Origin: an uncultured Bacteroidales bacterium
GTDB lineage: Bacteria > Bacteroidota > Bacteroidia > Bacteroidales > FEN-979
Direction of reading: 5' to 3'
Length of the DNA stretch: 64,000 nt
NCBI GenBank assembly: GCA_903887775.1
Contig: CAISRB010000011.1
Location: 1 to 64,000 of the forward strand
Positions 41,491-50,025 of the stretch are shown here, in pieces; the first letter of the stretch is position 1; every line of letters begins with the position of its first letter. Made by a program: the position numbers and the translations under genes. The notes beneath the pieces were generated by a model that did no database searches, was not told the origin of the DNA, and was given only the letters and a program-made list of their open reading frames with translations.

Positions 41491-43347
41491 TTAATGTTTC
41501 AATTCGATGACCATCACCGATTTCCCGGGAATTGTCAGTTTCGAAAGATCAGTTATAGTATTGCCGCTGATGATATCCCTCCCTGAATTGAAATTCTTAA
41601 GAATTTCCCCGTAACGCGTGGTTTCATCAATTTTTTGCTCCTCATTGTTGTTCATGACAACCATCACGGTGCTATGGCTGTTGTAACGGAAGTAAGTATA
41701 AATTCCGTCAGCGGGGATAAAATGCAGGAGTTTACCAGTCTGGAGAGCTGTATTTGACTTCCTGAAATTAAGCAGGGTGTGCATAAAGTTGTACATCTCG
41801 TTTTCGGACTGGTTGCGGCCCGAGGCTGTGAAAACATTCCTTTTGTCGCCCGGCCAGCCTCCGGGAACATCCCTTCGTATAGTGCCATGCCCCTTGTCGG
41901 CCCCCGTGGTCATCAGCAACTCCGTTCCATAGAAGATCTCAGGGATTCCCCGGGTAGTTAAAATGAAAGCCATTGCCATCTTAAGTTTCCTAACATCATC
42001 ATTCTGGGTGTCGAGGTAACGGTTCACATCGTGATTGTCGGCAAATGTGACAATATTAAGTGGATCAGGATAAGAGAAGTCCTGGGATAAAATCTCGTAT
42101 AATCTGAGAATTCCCGTATTCCAGCCTTCTTTCTCGTTGAATGCCTGGATCAGTGCATCATGCATCGGGAAATCAAAAATCGAGGGCAGGTTGGAGTTAA
42201 ACCCGTCGAGGTTCTTTGAGCCTTTCTGCCAGTAGGCCACCGTGGCAGGGTAATTCATCCAGCATTCCCCTACAATGTTGAGATGGGGATATTCTTCAAT
42301 CATTCGTTTTCCCCATTCGCTCATAGCGTCTTTGAATGGATACGGGTAGGTATCCTGCCTTATACCGTCTATCCCGGCAAACTCCATCCACCAGATACTG
42401 TTCTGTATCAGGTAATTTTTCATATACGGATTTCGCTGGTTGAGGTCAGGCATTGTCTTATCGAACCATCCTTTCGAGAACCGGATGCTGTCGGCTTGTG
42501 CCACGTAAGGATCGCTTATACTTCCTGCCCTGTATGTGCTCCTTGTGAATTCAGGCCATTGGTTCAGCCAGTCATCCGACGGCAGGTCCTTCATCCACCA
42601 ATGTTCACTTCCGCAATGGTTGAACACTTCGTCGATGATCAGCTTCATACCACGCTGATGGAGGGCTTCAGCAAGTTCTACGTAGTCTTCATTGGTCCCG
42701 AACCGGGGATCGACCTTATAAAAATCCGTAGCTGAATATCCATGGTAGGAGTATACAGGCTGGTCGTTTTCCACGAGAGGTGTCATCCACAGGGCGGTGA
42801 TGCCCAGTTCTTTAAGATAATCAAGGTGGTTAATAATCCCTTTGATGTCACCTCCATGCCGGCCGTCTGGATTGCTGCGGTCGGCTTTTTGTTTCATGCC
42901 GGCAATATTATCGTTCGTGCTGTCACCATTGGCAAAGCGGTCGGGCATGATAAGATAGATCACATCCGAATTATCGAATCCTTTCCTCAGGGCTGAACCT
43001 GCAGTCCTCTTTTTTAATTCATACTTAAAGCTTGTGAAAAGCTTTTTCCCGTCGGAAAAATTCAGCGTATAGGTTCCCGGCCTTGTGGTTGCGCCTATTT
43101 TAAGGTCTACAAAAAGGTAATCCGGGCTCTTAACTTTATGAACGGCAGTAATGATTACTTCAGACTGTTTCCCCCCGGCTATCGAAACGGCTTTGTTGCC
43201 AATGTCTTTTCCATATATCAATAACTGCAGGCCGGGGTTTTTAAAACCTGTCCACCAGAAGGGAGGCTCTACTCTTTCAATCCCCGACTGGCCTGCAAGA
43301 AAGCAGGCCGGAAACAGCAGGAAAATCAGAAGGATGAAATGCTTCAT
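41491..43347 (-). CDS. GH13 neopullulanase/cyclomaltodextrinase (SusA-like)
   Basis: 618 residues from the ATG at 43345-43347, which opens a good signal peptide (MKHFILLIFLLFPACFLAGQ). The 30-residue upstream extension in the same frame lies inside malQ. An N-terminal cyclomaltodextrinase domain (VEPPFWWTGFKNPGLQLLIYG) is typical of SusA-type enzymes. The GH13 motifs are IIDEVFNHCG, GIDGIRQDTYPYP (Asp), NIVGECWMN (Glu) and VTFADNHDVNR (Asp). Such enzymes cut maltooligosaccharides, pullulan or cyclodextrins in the periplasm. Its start is 1 bp after the malQ stop, so translation is probably coupled. Confidence 0.9.
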   Translation of the reverse strand: MKHFILLIFLLFPACFLAGQSGIERVEPPFWWTGFKNPGLQLLIYGKDIGNKAVSIAGGKQSEVIITAVHKVKSPDYLFVDLKIGATTRPGTYTLNFSDGKKLFTSFKYELKKRTAGSALRKGFDNSDVIYLIMPDRFANGDSTNDNIAGMKQKADRSNPDGRHGGDIKGIINHLDYLKELGITALWMTPLVENDQPVYSYHGYSATDFYKVDPRFGTNEDYVELAEALHQRGMKLIIDEVFNHCGSEHWWMKDLPSDDWLNQWPEFTRSTYRAGSISDPYVAQADSIRFSKGWFDKTMPDLNQRNPYMKNYLIQNSIWWMEFAGIDGIRQDTYPYPFKDAMSEWGKRMIEEYPHLNIVGECWMNYPATVAYWQKGSKNLDGFNSNLPSIFDFPMHDALIQAFNEKEGWNTGILRLYEILSQDFSYPDPLNIVTFADNHDVNRYLDTQNDDVRKLKMAMAFILTTRGIPEIFYGTELLMTTGADKGHGTIRRDVPGGWPGDKRNVFTASGRNQSENEMYNFMHTLLNFRKSNTALQTGKLLHFIPADGIYTYFRYNSHSTVMVVMNNNEEQKIDETTRYGEILKNFNSGRDIISGNTITDLSKLTIPGKSVMVIELKH

Positions 43348-43348
43348 C

Positions 43349-44869
43349 TTATTTGGTTTTGGTTTTTGACTTTTTTGCCCTTCCGTATAGTTTTGTGAGA
43401 TGCGCCAGTGATTCTGCAAGTTCATCCGAAAAATCACCCTGCCTGGTTCTCCATTTCCAGTTGCCTCCGGTAGTCCCGGGAAGGTTCATCCTTGAACCGG
43501 TATCGAGCCCTAACAAGTCCTGCATCGGTACTATGGCAGTGTTGGCGACTGATGCCCATGCAAGCCGAACAAATGACCAGTGGATTCCTTTTTCAGTGCA
43601 GTTGATATAATCGAGTACTTGCTGTTTGTCGGCTTCCGAGGCTTTGCTGAACCAGCCCACTACGGTATCATTATCGTGGGTGCCGGTATATACGATGCAG
43701 TTTTTATTATAGCTGTAAGGTATGTAATCATTTTCTTCGGAAGAATCGAAAGCAAATTCAAGGATTTTCATTCCGGGGAACCCAAAACTGTCGCGCAGAT
43801 CTTCGACTTCAGGGGTCATAACTCCCAGGTCTTCGGCAATGATCGGCAGTTTCCCTAATTCATTCAGAAGTGCCTTGAAAAAGTCTTTACCCGGCCCTGG
43901 AATCCAGGCCCCGTTTATGGCTGTCTCTTCGCCATATGGCACGGCCCAGTAAGCTGAAAAACCACGGAAATGATCTATCCTTATCACATCGTATAAGCTC
44001 AGGTTAGTCCTTATACGTTCCATCCACCATTTATAGTTGTCATTTTTCATGACATCCCAGTTGAACAGCGGGTTTCCCCACAGCTGACCTGTCTCGCTGA
44101 AGTAGTCTGGAGGAACACCGCCCACCCTGATCGGGTTGAGATCTTTGTCGTATTCAAAAACACCCGGATTGGCCCAGGCATCAGCGCAGTCGGGTGAGAT
44201 ATACAATGGGATATCACCTATGATCTTTATCTTGTGTTTCTTTGCATAATCTTTTACGCTTGTCCATTGTTTAAAAAAGACAAACTGGAGAAATTTATGA
44301 AAGTCTGTCTTATCGGCCAGGCGGATCTCCGCGGCTTTTAGTGTGTCGGGGTTGCGGAATTTCAGATCATCTTTCCATGTATACCATGGCGAATTGCCTG
44401 ATTCTTCCTTGAGCGACCTGAACAGGGCATAATCATTAAGCCAGGATGCGTGGCTCTTAAGAAAGTTCCGGTATGCCAGCTTGTCCAGATCCGCTGCATT
44501 GGCGGTGAATGCAAGATATGCTTTTTCAAGCAACGGAAGCCGGGCTTTCTGTACCTTATCATACAAAACCTGGCCGTCATCAGACTGAGGTTGGGACTTC
44601 AGGTCATCCTGTGTCAACAATCCATATTTAACAAGCAGGTCGGGATCGATAAGATCCGGATTGCCGGCATGGGCCGAATAACACTGGTAAGGCGAGTCGC
44701 CATATCCTGTTGGCCCCAGGGGCAGGATCTGCCAGTATTGTTGTTTCGCTTTACTGAGAAAGTCAATAAAGTTAAAGGCGGCTTTGCCAAGGGTTCCTAT
44801 TCCATATTTCCCGGGCAGGGAAGTCGGGTGAAGTAATATGCCTGAGGCACGTTGAGTCATCATTTGCAT
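43349..44869 (-). CDS. malQ: 4-alpha-glucanotransferase (amylomaltase), GH77
   Basis: 506 residues, the normal length of bacterial GH77 enzymes, with no signal peptide. The motifs are RASGILLHPTSLPGKYGIG at the N-terminus, IRIDHFRGF (nucleophile Asp), PIIAEDLG (acid/base Glu), YTGTHDNDT (third Asp), GDIPLYISPDCADAW, and NLPGTTGGNWKWR near the end. It transfers glucan chains between maltooligosaccharides in the cytoplasm and lets imported maltodextrins enter metabolism. The start could be any of three closely spaced Met codons (1, 3 or 4). Confidence 0.95.
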   Translation of the reverse strand: MQMMTQRASGILLHPTSLPGKYGIGTLGKAAFNFIDFLSKAKQQYWQILPLGPTGYGDSPYQCYSAHAGNPDLIDPDLLVKYGLLTQDDLKSQPQSDDGQVLYDKVQKARLPLLEKAYLAFTANAADLDKLAYRNFLKSHASWLNDYALFRSLKEESGNSPWYTWKDDLKFRNPDTLKAAEIRLADKTDFHKFLQFVFFKQWTSVKDYAKKHKIKIIGDIPLYISPDCADAWANPGVFEYDKDLNPIRVGGVPPDYFSETGQLWGNPLFNWDVMKNDNYKWWMERIRTNLSLYDVIRIDHFRGFSAYWAVPYGEETAINGAWIPGPGKDFFKALLNELGKLPIIAEDLGVMTPEVEDLRDSFGFPGMKILEFAFDSSEENDYIPYSYNKNCIVYTGTHDNDTVVGWFSKASEADKQQVLDYINCTEKGIHWSFVRLAWASVANTAIVPMQDLLGLDTGSRMNLPGTTGGNWKWRTRQGDFSDELAESLAHLTKLYGRAKKSKTKTK

Positions 44870-44889
44870 TAGATATTTAGGTTAACATT

Positions 44890-46494
44890 TTATTTGTGAA
44901 TTCCAAAAGATGAAAGGATAAACGTAATTTGCTCAGTATTTAAACCCGGGTTCGCAGGACGGTCTGTGCCGGTGCTGACCAGCAGTGTATTCCCGGGTTT
45001 CGTTATTTTTCTCAACCCGGATGCGAGGGAAAGGCCTGCAAAACCCTTATCAGGCCCGTTTGTGTATGCATTCAGGTAGATGTCAGTAGCAGTCGTATTG
45101 GCTGTATTGCAGGAAAAAGCCGGGTTCTCAAGTATCAAAACCCTAACCCATGAAGGATGTTCTTTCGCAGTGTTGAATGCGATGAGGGCTCCGTTATCCT
45201 TTCCGGCAAGCGCAATGAGGCCTGCTGAAGTGTATTTTTTCCCGATGAGGGCAGAGAGTGCTGCAGCAACTTTATCATTGCATTCCTTTTCGTCGGAACC
45301 GGCAGAAGATAAATGAATAAAAGCAATGTAAAAACCCCTGTCTGTCAAACTGAGCAGTTCAGGACTGAAACCGTTCTCCTTTTCCCCCGGGGGCCCCGAA
45401 TCAATGAATAAAAGAAGAGGGTTGGTCCCATCCTGCATGTCCAGCTCTCTTTTCCTGATCAGAGAAACGGGTATCCTGCTGTTATTTTTGCCTGCAACCC
45501 AGCTCACTTCAGCTTTGTAATCCTCAGGACGATAATTTTTAATTTGTTTTTTCCAGCGAATGCCCATATGCATCGAATGTATGCCATAGGTGTAACATGT
45601 CGGAGGGGTCAGAATACTTGAATACCTGAAAATAATTTTGTCATCGTCCTTGTTATAAGAAAGATCGGAAATCCGTCCTTCGGGTTCCGGGAAGTTAATC
45701 ACATTTTCAACAGAGGCCTCCCTGACTTTTTCAGGGTAAATACTTGTTATTTCAAGGGATGTTTTCAAATTCATTCTTTGGATCAGTACGAGGTACTGAA
45801 GATTAAGCAAAGAAAAATCATCAATAAAAATGCTGTCGTTTTCGCGCACTGCAGCTTTCCAGCTGCCGGAACCGGGATTTTGTGAAGGGGCGATTAGAAG
45901 GCAGCGCTTCGGAGCATTCTCGTTTGATAAAATCCATAAATTATTTCCCCCAAAATGATCAACCTTGTAAGTAACCCCGGGTTTTCGTTCCGCTACCAGG
46001 GACGGCTTCAGAGATTTACAGGAGAATGGCAGCATCCATACTTCGGAAGATAGAGGGGAAGAACTCTCAATAAAAATAAAAGATCCTGAAGCTGAGGTAT
46101 GCAATCTGACATGAAATGCAGGATCATTTTCGGTGAATATGATTCTGTCATCACGCTTCGTATTCTCTCCTGAGACTGCATCAACTTCTTTCCCGTCTTT
46201 CACAACTATATTCCAGTTTTCACCGGCAGCGATGGCAGTATCATTGCCGGTAGTTTCTGCAGGGGGAAGTTTGTATTCGCGGCCCGCCAGTTCGGTTTGT
46301 ATTGTTTTCCTGAGGGAACTGATACTTTCAAACCATTGCTCTTTGTATTTATTTTCAGCATTTGCATAAGTCCCGGCAGAATTCCCGTTCAGGGGAAGCT
46401 TCATAGCTTCAGGAACAGCTGGTTTCATTTTACATGATGCTGTTATAAGCAGCATGCAGACAAATGTCAGTGGAAAAAGTTGATAAATTTTCAT
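44890..46494 (-). CDS. Degenerate oligopeptidase B-like (S9A) lipoprotein without catalytic Ser
   Basis: 534 residues with lipobox LLITASCKMK (Cys21). The chain follows oligopeptidase B: ANAENKYKEQWFESI, GSFIFIESSSPLSSEVWMLPF and YKVDHFGGNNLWILSNE from the beta-propeller, then YKAEVSWVAGKNNSRIPVSLI, NPLLLFIDSGPPGE and LTDRGFYIAFIHLSS from the hydrolase domain. Active enzymes have GGSAGG at the nucleophile; here the segment reads LAGKDNGA, with Asp433 in place of Ser. The protein is about 150 residues shorter than usual, missing the first propeller part. It is probably not a peptidase. Its position between the transporter and malQ genes suggests a recruited periplasmic role in starch use. Confidence 0.65.
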   Translation of the reverse strand: MKIYQLFPLTFVCMLLITASCKMKPAVPEAMKLPLNGNSAGTYANAENKYKEQWFESISSLRKTIQTELAGREYKLPPAETTGNDTAIAAGENWNIVVKDGKEVDAVSGENTKRDDRIIFTENDPAFHVRLHTSASGSFIFIESSSPLSSEVWMLPFSCKSLKPSLVAERKPGVTYKVDHFGGNNLWILSNENAPKRCLLIAPSQNPGSGSWKAAVRENDSIFIDDFSLLNLQYLVLIQRMNLKTSLEITSIYPEKVREASVENVINFPEPEGRISDLSYNKDDDKIIFRYSSILTPPTCYTYGIHSMHMGIRWKKQIKNYRPEDYKAEVSWVAGKNNSRIPVSLIRKRELDMQDGTNPLLLFIDSGPPGEKENGFSPELLSLTDRGFYIAFIHLSSAGSDEKECNDKVAAALSALIGKKYTSAGLIALAGKDNGALIAFNTAKEHPSWVRVLILENPAFSCNTANTTATDIYLNAYTNGPDKGFAGLSLASGLRKITKPGNTLLVSTGTDRPANPGLNTEQITFILSSFGIHK

Positions 46495-46515
46495 GTCAGC
46501 CCGATTTATAAAAGG

Positions 46516-47856
46516 TTAATGGGTTGCTAACTTTCTGACCGTATTATCTTTTCCGCTTTGCTTGTATGTCACCACAAAAAATGTTGCCAGCGAGGCAATT
46601 GCAAAGCAGACTCCGCCAATGAGCATGGCGCTCATGGGTTTGCCTGCAAAGAAAAGTCCAATCACATAACCAAGCAGGCTGGATGCTATGACCTGGGGTA
46701 TTACAATGAACAGGTTGAATATCCCCATCATGACCCCTAGTTTATCAGGGGGCAAAGCTGGTGTGAGCATGGCATAAGGCATGGAGAGGATGCTTGACCA
46801 GGCTATTCCTATGCAGGTCATTGAAACTAACAGTCCGTATTTTCCTGTCATCAGCGGGATGATCAGCAACCCTGCAGCGCCAATTGCAAGGCAGAGAGTA
46901 TGCATCAGTTTCGGTCCGGTATATTTCGTTGCCCTGATCAGGACGAAGGAGAATAAAAAGCAAACCGCATTGTACATGGCAAAACAGAACCCGGCCCAGG
47001 CGCCTGATGCTTCCATTTCAACAGTGCCTTCCCGGGCATGAAATACATTACCGGCAATTGCAGGGGAAAAATAGACCCATAAACAAAACATGCCTATCCA
47101 GGTGAAGAACTGAACCAAACCCAGTTCCCACATCCGTTTAGGCAAGTGCCCGATAAGCCTGACGATCTCTCCCAAACCGAGGGTCCAGTCAAACTTTCGG
47201 GACCTGATTGCAGCCAGTTCCTCTTCGTCGGGGGGTATCTCCTTTGTTGAAAAAACCGTCCACAAAACAGCTCCTATGAAGGCAACCGAGCCGATATAAA
47301 AAGATAAAGTTACTGAACTCGGAATATGACCCTGGCCTGCCTTATCCTGGGCAAGTCCAAACCAGTTTGTCATCATCCACGGAAGGGCTGAGGCGATGGT
47401 ACCACCGAGACCGATAAAAAGTGACTGGATGGCAAAGCCTTGGGAATTTTGCTCTTCAGGGAGGTTGTCGGCCACCATGGCCCTGAATGGTTGCATGCTG
47501 GCATTGATGGTCCCGTCGAGCACCCAGAGAAGACCTGCGGCAACCCAGAAAGTCGGTGAATTAGGCATAAAGATCAGCGCCAGGGAGGCCAGTATGGCTC
47601 CAAACAGGATATACGGGCGGCGGCGGCCCAGCCTTGTCCAGGTACGATCACTCGCCTGCCCGATAAGTGGCTGGATGATAACGCCGGTGACCGGGGCAGC
47701 AAGCCAGAGTAAAGCTATCTGGCTGGGTTTTGCACCAAGGTAGGAGTATATCGCACTCATATTTGCCATCTGCAGGCCCCATCCAAACTGGATGCCCAGA
47801 AAGCCGAAACTCATGTTCCAAATTTGCCAGAAACGCAATGTGGGTTTTTCACGCAT
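46516..47856 (-). CDS. MFS transporter, likely maltose/oligosaccharide importer
   Basis: 446 residues and about 12 membrane helices. The start is MREKPTLRFWQIWNMSFGFLGIQFGWGLQMANMSAIY, a pattern shared by the SLC45-like sugar:proton symporters of Bacteroidota starch clusters. The loop 2-3 motif is GQASDRTWTRLGRRRPYILFG. The start codon overlaps the end of glgB by 8 bp, so the two are translationally coupled. It should carry maltose or short maltodextrins across the inner membrane. Confidence 0.85.
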   Translation of the reverse strand: MREKPTLRFWQIWNMSFGFLGIQFGWGLQMANMSAIYSYLGAKPSQIALLWLAAPVTGVIIQPLIGQASDRTWTRLGRRRPYILFGAILASLALIFMPNSPTFWVAAGLLWVLDGTINASMQPFRAMVADNLPEEQNSQGFAIQSLFIGLGGTIASALPWMMTNWFGLAQDKAGQGHIPSSVTLSFYIGSVAFIGAVLWTVFSTKEIPPDEEELAAIRSRKFDWTLGLGEIVRLIGHLPKRMWELGLVQFFTWIGMFCLWVYFSPAIAGNVFHAREGTVEMEASGAWAGFCFAMYNAVCFLFSFVLIRATKYTGPKLMHTLCLAIGAAGLLIIPLMTGKYGLLVSMTCIGIAWSSILSMPYAMLTPALPPDKLGVMMGIFNLFIVIPQVIASSLLGYVIGLFFAGKPMSAMLIGGVCFAIASLATFFVVTYKQSGKDNTVRKLATH

Positions 47857-49915
47857 GAACTGATACTTGTTTGTTTGTTAGAACCGGTGCTGTCCTTTCG
47901 AAAACCTGCACGCTTCGGTTAATATTATATATTTTCAGGCTATGTGTATTGTCCATGATGTTAAAGATGCTGGTATGCAGGGTTTCCTCATTAAGCCTGC
48001 CGTGGCCTCCGAAAATAGCAGAGTCGGAATTCAGGATCAGCCGGTAATCCCCCGGTTCGGGAACGTGGAATGCATAATCCGGGATTGAGTTGAAAGGATG
48101 AAAGTTAAAAACGAAGATCAAACCCGATTTCAGGAAAATGACTGTTTTATTCCGGTGGTCCATCCATATCTGCTGCCCGAAATTTGCTTCCAGAAGCCTG
48201 TACGTCTTTGCAAGCTTGATCATCTGTTTGTCAAAATCGCCCAGAAAGCGGTACTTGAGGTTTTGATTCAGAACCAAAGACCATTGTCTGCGGGCATACT
48301 GGTGGCTCCAGTTATTTCCTTCGCGGGGAAAATCTATCCAGTCCGGATGGCCGAATTCATTTCCCATGAAATTCAGGTACGCCTGGCCTCCCAGCGAAAG
48401 CGTGAAAAGACGGATCATTTTATGCAGAGCCAACCCCCTGTCTATAATATGGCTCTCTTCCTCACGGCTCATTTTAAAGTAGATCTCGCTTTGCATCAGG
48501 CGGAACGCAATGGTCTGGTCCCCAACCAGGGCCTGGTCATGCGACTCGCAGTATGCGATGGTCTTCACATCCGGGAGGCGGTCATTCATCACAGTCCACA
48601 TCTCGTGGATGTCCCAGTCCTCATCTTTCTTTTCCTTGAGGATCTTGATCCAGTAGTCAGGAAGCGCCATCCCGAGGCGGAAATCGAAACCAATACCACC
48701 TTCTTTAATTGGCCTGCACAGGCCGGGCATGCCGGTGACATCTTCAGCAATCGTAAGGGCGGAAGGTTTTACCTGGTGCGCCAGGGTATTGGCAAGCTGG
48801 AGATAGGTGATGGCATCCCATTCAACGCCTTCTTTAAAATACCCGTCACGGTCCCACAGATCACGGTAACCATGGTCAAAATACATCATCGAAGTGACCC
48901 CGTCGAATCGAAATCCATCAAAATGAAATTCCTTTAACCAGTACTTGACGTTTGAAAGCAGGAACTGCTGAACTTCACGTTTTCCGTAATCGAAACATTT
49001 GGAATCCCAATGAGGATGATTGCCCCTTGGACCTGCATGGAAATACTGGTGATCAGTACCGTCGAACATATTCAAGCCCTCATTGGTGTTTTTCGCTGCA
49101 TGCGAATGAACCAGGTCCATAATGACGGCAATGCCCTGCTCATGGGCTTTTTTAATAAGATATTTCAGCTCCTCGGGTGTGCCGAAACGACTCGAAACAG
49201 CAAAATAATTGGTTACATGATATCCGAATGAGCCATAATATGGGTGTTCGGCGATTGCCATCAGTTGTATCACATTATACCCGGCGTTTTTGATGTAAGG
49301 AATAAGGTCGTCGGCAAACTCTGAAAAACTGCCTATGCCTTCACGCTCCTGGGCCATTCCCGTATGACATTCGTAGATGAACAAATCATCCGGACCTTTC
49401 AACTCGAAATTATCGTTTTCCCAATCGAACTGCCTCGGGGGATCCCATATCTGCCCCGCGAAATCTTTAGTAAGCGGATCCTGGATAACCCTGGTAATAT
49501 ATGCCGGCAGCCGTTCATTCCAACCCAGTTCTGAATGGACCATCACTTTGATCTTTCCCTGGTGAATGAAACGTTCCCTGTATTCATCATCCGGCAGGAA
49601 AATCTCCCAGATGCCATTTTTGTCGCGGTTCAACCTGTGAGAATACCGCTGCCAGTTATTGAAATCGCCAAACAAGTAAAGATCCTGTGCATGAGGAGCC
49701 CATTCCCTGTATACCCAGCCTTTTTGTTTACGGTCATGATGAAGGCCAAACCATAAGTAAGCGTCGGCAAATTTCGAAAGCGATTTCCAGTCGGATTTTA
49801 TTCCCTGCAGTATACTCTGATACCTTTGAAATCTTTCATAAACCTCAAGTGTGACTGGTTCAAACCATGGGTCATTTTTTACAAGCTTCAGTTTTTGTGG
49901 TTTACCTGTTTCCAT
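47849..49915 (-). CDS. glgB: 1,4-alpha-glucan branching enzyme, GH13
   Basis: 688 residues, cytoplasmic, of the eukaryote-like GH13_8 branching-enzyme type. The CBM48 domain (YREWAPHAQDLYLFGDFNNWQ, about 65-155) precedes the barrel. Motifs: IMDLVHSHAAKN, FHFDGFRFDGVTSMM (Asp), TIAEDVTGMPG (Glu) and AYCESHDQALVGD (Asp); the C-terminal all-beta domain covers about 580-688. It makes alpha-1,6 branches, and with MalQ it could turn imported maltodextrin into storage glucan. It is the first gene of the eleven-gene operon, with a -7 element 30 bp upstream. Confidence 0.93.
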   Translation of the reverse strand: METGKPQKLKLVKNDPWFEPVTLEVYERFQRYQSILQGIKSDWKSLSKFADAYLWFGLHHDRKQKGWVYREWAPHAQDLYLFGDFNNWQRYSHRLNRDKNGIWEIFLPDDEYRERFIHQGKIKVMVHSELGWNERLPAYITRVIQDPLTKDFAGQIWDPPRQFDWENDNFELKGPDDLFIYECHTGMAQEREGIGSFSEFADDLIPYIKNAGYNVIQLMAIAEHPYYGSFGYHVTNYFAVSSRFGTPEELKYLIKKAHEQGIAVIMDLVHSHAAKNTNEGLNMFDGTDHQYFHAGPRGNHPHWDSKCFDYGKREVQQFLLSNVKYWLKEFHFDGFRFDGVTSMMYFDHGYRDLWDRDGYFKEGVEWDAITYLQLANTLAHQVKPSALTIAEDVTGMPGLCRPIKEGGIGFDFRLGMALPDYWIKILKEKKDEDWDIHEMWTVMNDRLPDVKTIAYCESHDQALVGDQTIAFRLMQSEIYFKMSREEESHIIDRGLALHKMIRLFTLSLGGQAYLNFMGNEFGHPDWIDFPREGNNWSHQYARRQWSLVLNQNLKYRFLGDFDKQMIKLAKTYRLLEANFGQQIWMDHRNKTVIFLKSGLIFVFNFHPFNSIPDYAFHVPEPGDYRLILNSDSAIFGGHGRLNEETLHTSIFNIMDNTHSLKIYNINRSVQVFERTAPVLTNKQVSVHA

Positions 49916-49944
49916 GATTCTCTTATTTGTTGTTTCGCACTATA

Positions 49945-49952
49945 CAAATTTA
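49945..49952 (-). promoter_or_regulatory. -7 element for the eleven-gene starch operon
   Basis: The minus strand reads TAAATTTG (TAnnTTTG), 30 bp before the glgB ATG. No clear TTG -33, which suggests that an activator may be needed. Confidence 0.45.
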
Positions 49953-49997
49953 ATAAAAGATTAAAACGAAGACTGTATAATCAGGAATAATGTTTCG

Positions 49998-50005
49998 TAG
50001 CTTTG
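49998..50005 (+). promoter_or_regulatory. -7 element for the hybrid sensor kinase
   Basis: TAGCTTTG (TAnnTTTG) lies 21 bp before the ATG at 50026. Confidence 0.4.
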
Positions 50006-50025
50006 AATAATCATTAATGGCCTGA

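Noticed and set aside
48098-48937. 279-codon plus-strand ORF opposite glgB
   Set aside because: It mirrors conserved glgB codons and has no independent support.
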